Positions 1 through 7,077 are shown, counted from the stretch's first letter. The stretch is 10,152 nt of DNA from an uncultured Paracoccaceae bacterium (GCA_937132145.1 CAKZNY010000265.1:1-10152), one strand, 5' to 3'. Made by a program: numbers and translations. Notes: generated by a model not told the origin, from the sequence alone.

Positions 1-159
1 TTGCAGGGGCGACCATGGAATGATTGTCAGGGCGTCGAGAAGGAAAACCTTCGTACAAAGTTCGACAGGATTGTTGCCGATACGCTTGGTGCAAAGAAAA
101 AGGGCCGCTCGGGTATCGAAGCGGCCCTTGATAAGCTTGGCGTTAGATCGCCGGATTAG
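1..159 (+). CDS. Possible 3' end of an unidentified protein (5' truncated by window edge)
   Basis: Reading frame 1 is open from the first base to a TAG at 157-159, giving 52 residues of a carboxyl terminus. The part from about residue 16 to the end has a protein-like look: charged, helix-compatible, with [10 protein letters not shown] followed by a K-K-K-G-R patch and a predicted short helix. I do not recognise the family and assign no function. The frame runs through the perfect inverted repeat at 100-129, which also serves as the ndk terminator, and its stop overlaps the ndk stop codon in convergent orientation. Fifty-two open codons can occur by chance at this base composition, and several codons (CGA, AGG, AGA) are not the common ones of the neighbouring genes, so this is only a moderately likely gene. 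The alternative is that 1-155 is non-coding downstream sequence of ndk. Confidence 0.4.
   Translation: MQGRPWNDCQGVEKENLRTKFDRIVADTLGAKKKGRSGIEAALDKLGVRSPD
91..129 (-). terminator. Intrinsic terminator of ndk
   Basis: A perfect 10-bp inverted repeat (AAGGGCCGCT at 100-109, AGCGGCCCTT at 120-129) encloses a 10-nt loop. Read on the minus strand, the GC-rich stem is followed directly by a T-rich tract (TTTTTCTTT, partly inside the stem end, down to about 93). It begins 26 nt after the ndk stop codon. The plus-strand side has no T tract after the hairpin, so it should terminate leftward transcription only. Confidence 0.85.
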
Positions 160-578
160 CCAACCAGTTCAAGACCGGAGAAGAAGAAGGCGATTTCTTC
201 GGCGGCGGTTTCTGGAGCATCCGAACCGTGTACCGAGTTTTCGCCGATCGACAGTGCGAAATCTTTACGGATTGTGCCCTCGGCAGCGTCCGCAGGGTTG
301 GTTGCGCCCATAACTTCGCGGTTTTTCGCGATTGCGTCTTCGCCCTCAAGAACCTGTACGACTATAGGCTCGGAAATCATGAATTCGCACAGCTCGCCAA
401 AGAACGGACGCTCGGAATGTACGCCGTAGAATGTTTCGGCCTGCGCCAATGTCATCTGAATGCGCTTGGAGGCAACAACGCGAAGGCCGGCTGCTTCGAA
501 TTTGGCAACAATTGCGCCCGTCAAGTTGCGTTTTGTGGCATCTGGTTTGATGATCGAGAATGTGCGTTGGATAGCCAT
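156..578 (-). CDS. ndk: Nucleoside diphosphate kinase
   Basis: Transfers the gamma-phosphate from ATP to nucleoside diphosphates by a phosphohistidine ping-pong mechanism, balancing cytosolic NTP and dNTP pools. The 140-residue product is the normal bacterial length. The signature N-S-V-H-G-S-D at 114-120 contains the catalytic His117; other family positions present are Lys11 in I-K-P-D-A, the R-P-F-F segment at 57-60, Arg104 and Asn114. The start is an ATG at 576-578 with AGGA (587-590 on the plus strand) 8 nt upstream. It lies 81 nt downstream of mntH on the same strand, but a GC hairpin in the gap and the different roles of the two proteins suggest separate control; I could not pick out a convincing promoter of its own. 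It is followed by a strong terminator and faces a possible convergent gene with which it shares stop-codon bases. Confidence 0.97.
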   Translation of the reverse strand: MAIQRTFSIIKPDATKRNLTGAIVAKFEAAGLRVVASKRIQMTLAQAETFYGVHSERPFFGELCEFMISEPIVVQVLEGEDAIAKNREVMGATNPADAAEGTIRKDFALSIGENSVHGSDAPETAAEEIAFFFSGLELVG

Positions 579-597
579 TGTGATGGTCCTTTTGAGC

Positions 598-611
598 GGG
601 CCAACCGGCCC
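598..611 (-). repeat. Small GC-rich hairpin just upstream of the ndk ribosome binding site
   Basis: GGGCC (598-602) and GGCCC (607-611) form a perfect 5-bp stem closed by a 4-nt loop. On the minus strand it sits between the mntH stop and the ndk Shine-Dalgarno, ending 7 nt before the AGGA. It is not followed by a T run in either direction, so it is not a normal intrinsic terminator. It could reduce ndk translation or be incidental in GC-rich DNA. Confidence 0.3.
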
Positions 612-659
612 CGTTAAATATGGCGCGCGTCTAGCACGGGAATTTGTCGATGAAAAGAC

Positions 660-1985
660 CTAGAGCGAAATCGCGCCCGTCGCCACGTCGTAAATCAGTT
701 TTACATTCAAGACAATCACGATAAGCGTAATTCCCCATGCCGTAATTGTCATCCATAGCGGGGCTTGCAGGCCGTTCATGCGCTTTTTGTCAGCGGTAAA
801 CATCACCAGCGGCACCACGGCAAACGGCAGTTGCAGGCTTAAGACCACCTGACTTAGCACCAGTAATTTGGCCGTGCCGCTGTCGCCATATATAAAGACA
901 GCAATCACTGCGGGAATAACGGCGATGCCACGGGTTACCAGACGGCGCGCCCATGCGGGCATCTTGAACTGGATGAACCCCTCCATGATTATTTGCCCCG
1001 CCAATGTGGCGGTTACGGTGGAATTCAGCCCCGATGCCAACAATGCGACGGCAAATAATGTCGAGGCGATGGACAGCCCGAGGAGTGGCGAAAGCAAATT
1101 ATATGCGTCCTGAATTTCTACAACTTCCGTGCGCCCGGTCGCATTAAACGCGGCGGCCGCAAGTACCAAAATGGCACCGTTGATAAACAGTGCGAACATC
1201 AGTGCCACGGTGGAGTCGATCGTGCCCATGCGAATCGCGTCAAGTTTTTCGGCCCTGCTGTTGCCGTAGCTTCGGGTCTGGATAATAGCCGAGTGCAGAT
1301 AAAGGTTATGCGGCATCACAGTTGCCCCGATAATACCCAGCGCCAGATAGAGCATCATCGGGCTTTTCAGAATTTCGCGTTGCGGGATAATGCCGGCTAA
1401 TAGGTCGCCCATCACCGGATCAGCGTAAATAATCTGGACAACAAAACAGACGGCGATGACCAGAGTAAGGGCGATAATTACCGCTTCGACCTTGCGGAAC
1501 CCCTTCCCTTGCAGCCAGAAAATCAGGCCAACGTCGGCGAGGGTCAGCAAAACTCCGATTTCCATCGGGATACCGAACAACAGGTTCAGGGCAATGGCTG
1601 TGCCGATAACTTCGGCCAGATCGGTGGCAATAATCGCCGCCTCGGCCATGACCCAAAGGAACCAGCGCGCGGTTTTGCCGTAAGCGTCATAACACGCCTG
1701 CGCCAAATCGAGCCCGCTGGCGATGCCGAGGCGAAGCGAAAGTGCCTGTAATATAATCGCCATGAAGTTCGACAGAACCACGATGGACAACAACGTATAC
1801 CCGAAGGCAGAACCACCGGCGATGGATGTCGCCCAGTTGCCCGGATCCATATAGCCAACCGCAACCAGATACCCCGGCCCCAGAAAACCGCTTAAACGCC
1901 GCCAGAATTTCCCCGAATGAACGGGGATTGAGCGGTGCACTTCGGAGAGAGAGGGCATCAGCCCCTTTTCGTTGCGGGTATCCAT
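660..1985 (-). CDS. mntH: Nramp-family divalent metal (Mn2+/Fe2+) transporter MntH
   Basis: Proton-coupled importer of Mn2+ and, less selectively, Fe2+ across the inner membrane. The 441-residue protein, about 11 hydrophobic segments, carries the two Nramp metal-binding signatures: D-P-G-N at 47-50 in the first membrane segment, and the A-T-V-M-P-H stretch at 221-226 followed by N-L-Y-L-H-S in the sixth. The third segment has A-T-D-L-A-E-V-I-G (120-128), also typical. I place the start at the ATG at 1983-1985 because AGGA lies 6 nt upstream and the first family-like sequence begins near residue 30. An upstream in-frame TTG at 2025-2027 would give 455 residues, but it has no ribosome binding site and falls inside the predicted promoter and operator. 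The gene is divergent from the ABC-F gene. The palindrome over its promoter suggests repression by a metal-sensing Fur-family protein. Confidence 0.95.
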   Translation of the reverse strand: MDTRNEKGLMPSLSEVHRSIPVHSGKFWRRLSGFLGPGYLVAVGYMDPGNWATSIAGGSAFGYTLLSIVVLSNFMAIILQALSLRLGIASGLDLAQACYDAYGKTARWFLWVMAEAAIIATDLAEVIGTAIALNLLFGIPMEIGVLLTLADVGLIFWLQGKGFRKVEAVIIALTLVIAVCFVVQIIYADPVMGDLLAGIIPQREILKSPMMLYLALGIIGATVMPHNLYLHSAIIQTRSYGNSRAEKLDAIRMGTIDSTVALMFALFINGAILVLAAAAFNATGRTEVVEIQDAYNLLSPLLGLSIASTLFAVALLASGLNSTVTATLAGQIIMEGFIQFKMPAWARRLVTRGIAVIPAVIAVFIYGDSGTAKLLVLSQVVLSLQLPFAVVPLVMFTADKKRMNGLQAPLWMTITAWGITLIVIVLNVKLIYDVATGAISL

Positions 1986-1991
1986 TTGTTT

Positions 1992-1995
1992 TCCT
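1992..1995 (-). promoter_or_regulatory. mntH ribosome binding site (decides the start)
   Basis: AGGA on the minus strand, 6 nt before the ATG at 1983-1985. The alternative upstream TTG has nothing comparable, so this site sets the mntH start and shortens the longest open frame by 14 residues. Confidence 0.7.
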
Positions 1996-2009
1996 ACATG
2001 GTTTTGCCA

Positions 2010-2038
2010 CACATATTGCTTTTGCAAATCATTCGCAA
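2010..2038 (-). promoter_or_regulatory. Candidate mntH promoter
   Basis: On the minus strand TTGCGA (plus-strand 2033-2038) is separated by 17 nt from TATGTG (2010-2015). Matches to the sigma-70 consensus are partial (4 of 6 and 3 of 6), but spacing is optimal, the predicted transcript would start about 15-20 nt before the mntH ATG, and the near-perfect palindrome at 2022-2038 covers the -35 and most of the spacer, as expected for a repressed promoter. Confidence 0.45.
2022..2038. promoter_or_regulatory. Candidate Fur-family (Mur-type) operator of mntH
   Basis: TTGCAAATCATTCGCAA is an inverted repeat of two 8-bp arms around a central C, with 7 of 8 positions matching (one T/C mismatch). The inner 7-1-7 geometry is that of Fur-family operators. 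Alphaproteobacteria commonly control manganese uptake genes with Mur, a Fur paralogue, and as I recall its sites have TGCAA-type arms. The site lies in front of a manganese transporter and overlaps its predicted promoter. Assignment to Mur rather than MntR or another regulator is inference. Confidence 0.55.
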
Positions 2039-2064
2039 GTTAATTCTTTCATCGCCGCAAGCGA

Positions 2065-2093
2065 TTGACACCCCCAAGTTGCTAAGGCAAAAG
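2065..2093 (+). promoter_or_regulatory. Possible promoter of the ABC-F gene (good -35, weak -10)
   Basis: A perfect TTGACA at 2065-2070 is followed after 17 nt by CAAAAG (2088-2093), which matches the -10 consensus at only three positions. If used, transcription would start at or next to the ATG at 2100, leaving little or no leader. The evidence is essentially the -35 hexamer and its location. Confidence 0.3.
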
Positions 2094-2099
2094 CCCCCC

Positions 2100-3944
2100 A
2101 TGCTATCCATGAAAAACATATCGTTCACCCTCGAGGGTCGAAAACTTATCGACAACTCGACTGTCTCCATTCCCACGGGCCACAAGGTCGGAATCGTTGG
2201 TCGGAACGGTGCGGGTAAAACCACGCTGTTCAAGCTGATCCGCGGCGAGTGGCCGCTGGATGAAGGCGAGATTGAAATCCCGCGCGGGGCGCGAATCGGG
2301 GGCATCGCACAAGAGGTTCCCTCAGGACCCGAGAGCCTGATTTCAGTCGTTCTGGCCGCCGATGTAGAGCGCACAGACCTGCTGGCGGAGGCCGAAACCG
2401 CCACCGACCCAACTCGCATCGGCGACATTTACATGCGCCTTGCCGACATAGAGGCGCATTCAGCCGAAGCGCGCGCGGCCAGCATTTTGCATGGTCTTGG
2501 CTTTGATAATGACGCACAACAACAGCCGTGCTCGGATTTTTCCGGCGGATGGCGGATGCGCGTGGCTTTGGCGGCAGTGCTGTTCTCGCAGCCTGATTTC
2601 CTGTTGCTGGACGAGCCGACCAACTATCTGGACCTTGAGGGGTCTATCTGGCTTGAAAATTACCTGACGCGCTACCCGCATACGGTTCTGATCATCAGTC
2701 ATGATAAGGCGTTGTTGAACCGATCCGTGACGCAAATTCTGCATTTGGATCAACAGAAACTGACGCTTTATACGGGCAATTACGACACGTTCGAAAACAC
2801 CCGTCGCGCCAAGCTGGAACAACTGGTTTCGCAGAAGAAAAAGCAGGATACGCAGCGCGAGCATATGCAATCCTTTATCGATCGTTTCCGCGCCAAGGCC
2901 AGCAAGGCGAAACAGGCGCAAAGCCGGATCAAGGCGTTGGCACGGATGGGGACGCTCGCGCCGATTGTCGGGGATCACGTCACCCCGTTCAATTTTCCAA
3001 AACCCGAGGAGCTTAGCCCCCCGATCATCCGTCTTGAAAACGCCAGTGTTGGCTATGACGGCAAAGTTGTGCTTCGCAATCTGGACCTGCGAATTGACCA
3101 AGACGACCGCATTGCGCTGCTTGGGGCCAACGGGCAGGGAAAATCGACGTTCGCAAAACTGTTGGCGGACCGCTTGCAGGTTATGTCGGGCAGCAAACAT
3201 ACGTCCTCGAAACTGCGGGTCGGGTTTTTCGCGCAGCATCAGGTTGACGAACTTGATCTGGACGAAACCCCCATCCAGCACATCCAGCGCTTGCGGCCCA
3301 AGGAGTTGCCCGGAAAGATTCGTTCGCGTTTGGCGGCGGGTGGTATGACGGCGGATACCGTCGAAACCAAGGTTGGCCGACTGTCCGGTGGGCAAAAAGC
3401 GCGGCTGTCGTTGATGATTGCCACGATTGATGCACCGCATATGATTATCCTCGACGAGCCGACAAACCACCTTGATATTCAATCCCGCGAGGCGTTGGTG
3501 GCGGCGTTGACCCAATACACCGGCGCCGTGATTTTGGTTAGCCACGACCAGTCCTTGATAGAGCTGGTAGCGGATCGATTGTGGCTGGTGAAAGACGGCA
3601 ATGTAACCCCGTACACCGAGGATATGGACGCCTATCGCAAGATGCTTTTGTCCGAGCGCGGTGGCTTGCCCAAGTCCGAGAAGAAGAAACAGAAGGGTAA
3701 AAAACCCAAGAAGGTTTCGAAAGAAAAACTGCGCGATGAGGTTGCCAGCTGTGAGGAGCGTGTGACAAAGTTGCAAGGGATGCGCGACAAGCTGGACGCA
3801 AAGATGGCCGAACCCGGTTTTTATAACGGCGAGGCTGCCGCCATCAGCATGTGGCAAAAGAAACATGCCGAAGTAACGGATGGATTAGAGCGCGCCGAGA
3901 CCCTGTGGATGGATGCGTTAGAGAAACTGGAGGCTCGGGGGTAA
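2100..3944 (+). CDS. ABC-F family ATPase, YheS/Uup-like (ribosome-associated)
   Basis: Two ABC ATPase domains on one chain without membrane segments, the ABC-F arrangement; family members bind the ribosomal E site and act on stalled or initiating translation. Domain 1 has Walker A G-R-N-G-A-G-K-T (34-41), signature F-S-G-G-W (147-151) and L-L-L-D-E-P-T-N (168-175). The interdomain linker at about 235-300, rich in Lys, Arg and Gln and containing D-R-F-R-A-K-A-S-K-A, resembles YheS. Domain 2 has G-A-N-G-Q-G-K-S (342-349), L-S-G-G-Q (428-432) and L-D-E-P-T-N (451-456). A lysine-rich stretch (525-545) leads into a coiled-coil-like tail to residue 614. The start is the ATG at 2100, where family homology begins; AAGG lies 12 nt upstream, and an ATG at 2109 is also possible. 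The open frame extends back to 1935 but that part overlaps mntH and its promoter. The stop overlaps the marC start (TAATG). The exact subfamily is uncertain. Confidence 0.93.
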   Translation: MLSMKNISFTLEGRKLIDNSTVSIPTGHKVGIVGRNGAGKTTLFKLIRGEWPLDEGEIEIPRGARIGGIAQEVPSGPESLISVVLAADVERTDLLAEAETATDPTRIGDIYMRLADIEAHSAEARAASILHGLGFDNDAQQQPCSDFSGGWRMRVALAAVLFSQPDFLLLDEPTNYLDLEGSIWLENYLTRYPHTVLIISHDKALLNRSVTQILHLDQQKLTLYTGNYDTFENTRRAKLEQLVSQKKKQDTQREHMQSFIDRFRAKASKAKQAQSRIKALARMGTLAPIVGDHVTPFNFPKPEELSPPIIRLENASVGYDGKVVLRNLDLRIDQDDRIALLGANGQGKSTFAKLLADRLQVMSGSKHTSSKLRVGFFAQHQVDELDLDETPIQHIQRLRPKELPGKIRSRLAAGGMTADTVETKVGRLSGGQKARLSLMIATIDAPHMIILDEPTNHLDIQSREALVAALTQYTGAVILVSHDQSLIELVADRLWLVKDGNVTPYTEDMDAYRKMLLSERGGLPKSEKKKQKGKKPKKVSKEKLRDEVASCEERVTKLQGMRDKLDAKMAEPGFYNGEAAAISMWQKKHAEVTDGLERAETLWMDALEKLEARG

Positions 3945-4567
3945 TGGATTTGGAACTGGCAACCACCGCGTTTGTGACGTTGTTTGTGATTGTCGATCCC
4001 ATTGGCCTGACCCCGTTGTTCGTCTCGTTGACCAGCGGCATGACCCCGCGCCAGCGCCGCGGCGTTGCCCTTCGCGCCGTGATTACCGGCATGGCTATAC
4101 TGGCGGTTTTCGGGATCGGCGGGGAGTTTGTTCTGACCAAAATCGGTATCGGCATGCCCGCCTTCCGCATTTCAGGCGGTATATTGCTGTTCATCACCGC
4201 CATCGACATGCTGTTTGAACGCCGCACTCCGCGCCGCGAAAAAACCGCTGAAAATGACGAGGGACCGGACCCCGCCATATTCCCCCTCGCCATGCCGCTG
4301 ATCGCAGGGCCGGGCGCAATGACGACGATGATTTTGCTGGTTGGGCAGAATTCGGGCGATTTGACCAGCCAACTGACCATCTATGCAGTAATGCTAACCG
4401 TGCTGATAATCGCGTTCCTGCTGTTTATGACCAGCGGCCTGATGGAACGCGCCCTTGGAAACACCGGCATTAACCTTGTTACCCGCCTGATGGGCATGTT
4501 TTTGGCCGCGCTTTCGGTACAGTTCGTTCTGGATGGACTGCGCGAATACGGCATGTTTGGCCTCTAG
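3944..4567 (+). CDS. MarC family integral membrane protein
   Basis: A 207-residue protein with six hydrophobic segments at about 3-29, 40-68, 73-91, 112-134, 144-166 and 176-198, matching the MarC (UPF0056) family in length and topology. Conserved family features are D-P-I-G at 18-21 in segment 1, P-L-A-M-P-L-I-A-G-P-G-A at 114-125 and R-L-M-G-M-F-L-A-A-L at 181-190. The biochemical role of MarC proteins is not established; an early link to multiple antibiotic resistance was not upheld, so no substrate is assigned. The ATG overlaps the ABC-F stop by one base and has GGAGG 10 nt upstream, within the preceding gene, which implies translational coupling. The frame continues upstream to 3851, but that extension lies inside the ABC-F gene and lacks family character. 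Confidence 0.92.
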   Translation: MDLELATTAFVTLFVIVDPIGLTPLFVSLTSGMTPRQRRGVALRAVITGMAILAVFGIGGEFVLTKIGIGMPAFRISGGILLFITAIDMLFERRTPRREKTAENDEGPDPAIFPLAMPLIAGPGAMTTMILLVGQNSGDLTSQLTIYAVMLTVLIIAFLLFMTSGLMERALGNTGINLVTRLMGMFLAALSVQFVLDGLREYGMFGL

Positions 4568-5146
4568 TTGCCCGGCGAAATCGCATATTTTGTTTACATG
4601 GCCATTTTCGGTCTGGTTATTGGTTCCTACCTTCTGCGGTCCTATCGCGGGCGCATGGGCACGATGGTTCAACAAGCGTTGATCTGGGTGCTTATCTTTC
4701 TTGCAGCCGTCATCATCTACGGCTTCAAGGAACAGCTTCAACGCCAACTTTCCCCGTCCCAAGCTGTGATGATTTCGGATGGTGCCATCAGTATTCCCCG
4801 CGCCAGAGACGGCCATTTTTACGCGGATATGCTGGTCAACGACATACGCATTAAATTTGTGATTGATACCGGTGCCAGCGAGATTTTCTTAAGCTCGCAG
4901 GACGCACAAAAGGTTGGTATTTCGCTTGAAACCCTGATTTATCGTGGCACGGCTGAAACCGCGAATGGCGAGGTTCGCATCGCCAGAACCACCCTCCGGA
5001 CGTTGGAGTTTTCCGGTATAATAGACAAGAACGTCAGGGTGCTTGTGTCCGAAGGCCAGATGAGCATCTCGCTGCTTGGCATGAGTTACCTTCGATTGTT
5101 CGAGCGTTTTGAAATCATCGGCGACACCCTGCTGTTGCGCAGGTAA
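4568..5146 (+). CDS. Membrane-anchored retropepsin-like aspartic protease (TIGR02281 type)
   Basis: A 192-residue protein with two amino-terminal hydrophobic segments (about 7-23 and 36-52) followed by a single-lobe aspartic protease domain (about 75-190). The catalytic motif F-V-I-D-T-G-A-S-E has Asp100 at its centre, and a hydrophobic L-L-G-M-S-Y-L at 169-175 matches the second conserved element of the clan AA fold. Such single-lobe enzymes act as dimers; the topology suggests a periplasmic catalytic domain. Substrates are unknown. The predicted start is a TTG immediately after the marC TAG. It has no clear Shine-Dalgarno, so coupling to marC is likely; I prefer it because the residues before the first membrane segment look family-like. 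An ATG at 4598 would cut off ten residues and cannot be excluded. It is the last gene of the ABC-F/marC run and ends flush against convergent holC. Confidence 0.88.
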   Translation: MPGEIAYFVYMAIFGLVIGSYLLRSYRGRMGTMVQQALIWVLIFLAAVIIYGFKEQLQRQLSPSQAVMISDGAISIPRARDGHFYADMLVNDIRIKFVIDTGASEIFLSSQDAQKVGISLETLIYRGTAETANGEVRIARTTLRTLEFSGIIDKNVRVLVSEGQMSISLLGMSYLRLFERFEIIGDTLLLRR

Positions 5147-5608
5147 TCAGGGCGTATTCTCGGCCTTCTGCGCCCAACGGCCATCCTCTTGCGCCCAGTA
5201 TTTCGCAGGTAATTTCGCCGCCGTCGTTGCTTTCCAGTCTTCCCGCGCGGCGCTCACGGCATCCGCATCGTTGCCATCAAACAACACGCAAACGCGCTCG
5301 AAACTGTTCATCTTATCGAACGGGTAGGCTGCGCCATCCACCAGAAACAGGATGTTGGCCTGATTTGGCTCCTCGTCCCCGACCGTAAGGTAAACCGGCT
5401 GAAGCTCGCCGTCCTTCGCGCCCATACCGTGGGGCAGGAAAGAATCGTCGCGGTATGTCCATAACGTCTCGTCCAAAAACGCCAAACGCTCGGCGTTGCC
5501 CCCTTTTACCAGCACCCGCCAACCGCGCTGCAACGACTTTTCCAGCAGGGCCGGTAACGTGCGCTCGAGCGGTGTTTGGGTCAGGTGATAAAAGAGGACT
5601 TCTGCCAA
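5147..5608 (-). CDS. holC: DNA polymerase III subunit chi
   Basis: Chi is part of the clamp-loader side of the replicative polymerase and links it to single-strand binding protein. The 153-residue length is usual for the family. Family features visible are the amino-terminal F-Y-H-L-T, the L-W-T-Y-R-D-D-S-F-L-P-H-G segment at 49-61, and F-E-R-V-C-V-L-F-D-G at 103-112 in the last strand. The start is a TTG at 5606-5608: a strong GAGGG sits 6 nt upstream and no ATG would preserve the family amino terminus. Only two bases separate it from the pepA stop, so the two are cotranscribed, the same order as in E. coli. Its TGA directly abuts the stop of the convergent protease gene with no spacer or terminator. 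Confidence 0.93.
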   Translation of the reverse strand: MAEVLFYHLTQTPLERTLPALLEKSLQRGWRVLVKGGNAERLAFLDETLWTYRDDSFLPHGMGAKDGELQPVYLTVGDEEPNQANILFLVDGAAYPFDKMNSFERVCVLFDGNDADAVSAAREDWKATTAAKLPAKYWAQEDGRWAQKAENTP

Positions 5609-5610
5609 GA

Positions 5611-7077
5611 TCAGCCCTCGAACTTATCGCGGATAAGACGGTCGAGCGCCCGAACACCCCAGCCCGTCGCGCCCTTGGGGGCCAGATCGCTATCACCAGT
5701 AAGCAGCGCCACACCGGCAATATCGAGGTGGATCCACGGCGTGTCTTCCTTAACAAACCGTTGCAGGAACTGCGCGGCGGTCGAGGCCCCCGCAGGGCGA
5801 CCACAGGAATTCTTCATATCGGCGGTGCGCGATTTCAACAACTTGTCGTAGGCAGGGGAAAGCGGCATCCGCCACGCGCCCTCGTTCTCCGCCTCAGCCG
5901 CCTTCAGGAAGTCCCCGCAAAGCTTGTCGTTATTGGAAAACACTCCGGCTTTTTCATGCCCAAGACCAACGATAATCGCGCCCGTCAAGGTCGCCAGATC
6001 AATCATGCCCACAGGATTAAACCGTTCTTGCGTGTACCAAAGGATGTCGGCCAGAACCAAACGCCCCTCGGCATCCGTGTTATTGATCTCGATCGTGTCG
6101 CCCTTCATGGAGCGCACCACATCGCCCGGGCGCATCGCATCACCGTCAGGCATGTTTTCGACCAAGCCGACAACACCAACCACATTCGCCTTCGCACCGC
6201 GCAACGCGAGCGCACGCATAACGCCGGAAACAACGCCCGCGCCGCCCATATCCATGGTCATGTCTTCCATGCCTGCGGATGGCTTGATGGAAATACCACC
6301 GGTATCGAACACAACGCCTTTGCCAACCAGCGCAAATGGCGCCTCGTCACCGCCGCCATTCCAGCGCATCACAACAACCTTGGAGGGGCTTGAAGACCCC
6401 TGCCCGACCGCCAGAAGAGTACGCATGCCCAGCTTGGCCAGTTCGGCTTCTTCAAGGATTTCAACTTCCAGACCAATTTCCTGCATCGCAGCAAGGCGGG
6501 CTGCGAAATCGTTGGTGGTCAGAATGTTTGACGGCTCGTTAACCAAATCACGGGTGAAGAACACACCTTCCGCAAGGGCGGCCATCGGGCCCGCCTCGGC
6601 CGCAACACCTTCAGGGTTGGTGACCATCATGGCAGCACTTTGAATTTCGTCGGTCTCGGTGGTTTTATGGGCGATGAACGCATAGGCCCGCAACGCCAAA
6701 CCATAAGAAATATCCGCCGCCTTGGGGTTGCTTGCGGCCAGCACGCTCAACGCGCCAGTGCCTTTATAAATGGCCATCGTTGCCCCCGCTTTACGGGCTT
6801 CAACAACCGAGGGGCGCTTGGGGAGTTTCACAACCATAACCCCTTCGCACGCCATTCCTGCCGGATAGGCCAGCGCCACGCCAGCGCCATTTTCCAGCTT
6901 GGCAAAGGCATCGCTTTCGGCAAACCGGGCAATCGCGCCTTTGGTCAGACGGTTCACGCGCCGCGCCAACGTGTCGATCTTACCGTCGGGGCTAACCAGA
7001 ACGGCGAGCTTGCCGGTAAGGGTTGCGATGGTATCTATATCGGATTCGATGAAATTGATGCTGATCGGAGTGGTCAT
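5611..7077 (-). CDS. pepA: Leucyl aminopeptidase (M17 family)
   Basis: Cytosolic two-metal aminopeptidase that removes amino-terminal residues from peptides. The 488-residue chain has a divergent amino-terminal domain (about 1-160) and the conserved catalytic domain. The expected metal ligands and catalytic residues are all present: Lys253 in V-G-K-G, Asp258 in F-D-T-G-G, Asp276 in M-D-M-G-G, and Asp335, Glu337 and Arg339 in the signature N-T-D-A-E-G-R-L (333-340). The ATG at 7075-7077 has AGGA 7 nt upstream. It leads a two-gene unit with holC and is divergent from lptF across 134 bp. A TATAGA on the minus strand at about 7113-7118 could be its -10, but I see no good -35. In E. coli PepA also binds DNA as a transcription and recombination factor; whether that applies here cannot be read from sequence. 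Confidence 0.96.
   Translation of the reverse strand: MTTPISINFIESDIDTIATLTGKLAVLVSPDGKIDTLARRVNRLTKGAIARFAESDAFAKLENGAGVALAYPAGMACEGVMVVKLPKRPSVVEARKAGATMAIYKGTGALSVLAASNPKAADISYGLALRAYAFIAHKTTETDEIQSAAMMVTNPEGVAAEAGPMAALAEGVFFTRDLVNEPSNILTTNDFAARLAAMQEIGLEVEILEEAELAKLGMRTLLAVGQGSSSPSKVVVMRWNGGGDEAPFALVGKGVVFDTGGISIKPSAGMEDMTMDMGGAGVVSGVMRALALRGAKANVVGVVGLVENMPDGDAMRPGDVVRSMKGDTIEINNTDAEGRLVLADILWYTQERFNPVGMIDLATLTGAIIVGLGHEKAGVFSNNDKLCGDFLKAAEAENEGAWRMPLSPAYDKLLKSRTADMKNSCGRPAGASTAAQFLQRFVKEDTPWIHLDIAGVALLTGDSDLAPKGATGWGVRALDRLIRDKFEG
5615..5619 (-). promoter_or_regulatory. holC ribosome binding site (supports a TTG start)
   Basis: GAGGG on the minus strand, inside the last codons of pepA and 6 nt before the TTG at 5606-5608. 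Its strength and spacing are the main nucleotide evidence that holC uses a TTG initiator. Confidence 0.7.

Noticed and set aside
228..617. 129-codon plus-strand frame opposite ndk
   Set aside because: Fully antisense to ndk, with no ribosome binding site and no domain.
1935..2099. 55-codon amino-terminal extension of the ABC-F frame
   Set aside because: It runs antisense over the mntH start and through the mntH promoter region; family homology begins at the ATG at 2100.
2460..3866. 468-codon open frame antisense to the ABC-F gene
   Set aside because: It lies wholly opposite a gene with clear ABC motifs, its product shows no recognisable motif and has the Arg/Gln/His-rich look of an antisense shadow.
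3851..3943. 31-codon extension of the marC frame
   Set aside because: It lies inside the ABC-F gene and is hydrophilic, whereas MarC proteins begin directly with a membrane segment; the ATG at 3944 has GGAGG upstream.
5128..5143. CCTGC/GCAGG hairpin at the end of the protease gene as a terminator
   Set aside because: Only 5 bp, inside the coding sequence, with no T tract on either side.
5455..6393. 312-codon open frame opposite pepA and holC
   Set aside because: Antisense to two well-supported genes; low-complexity Arg/Pro/His composition and no family signature.
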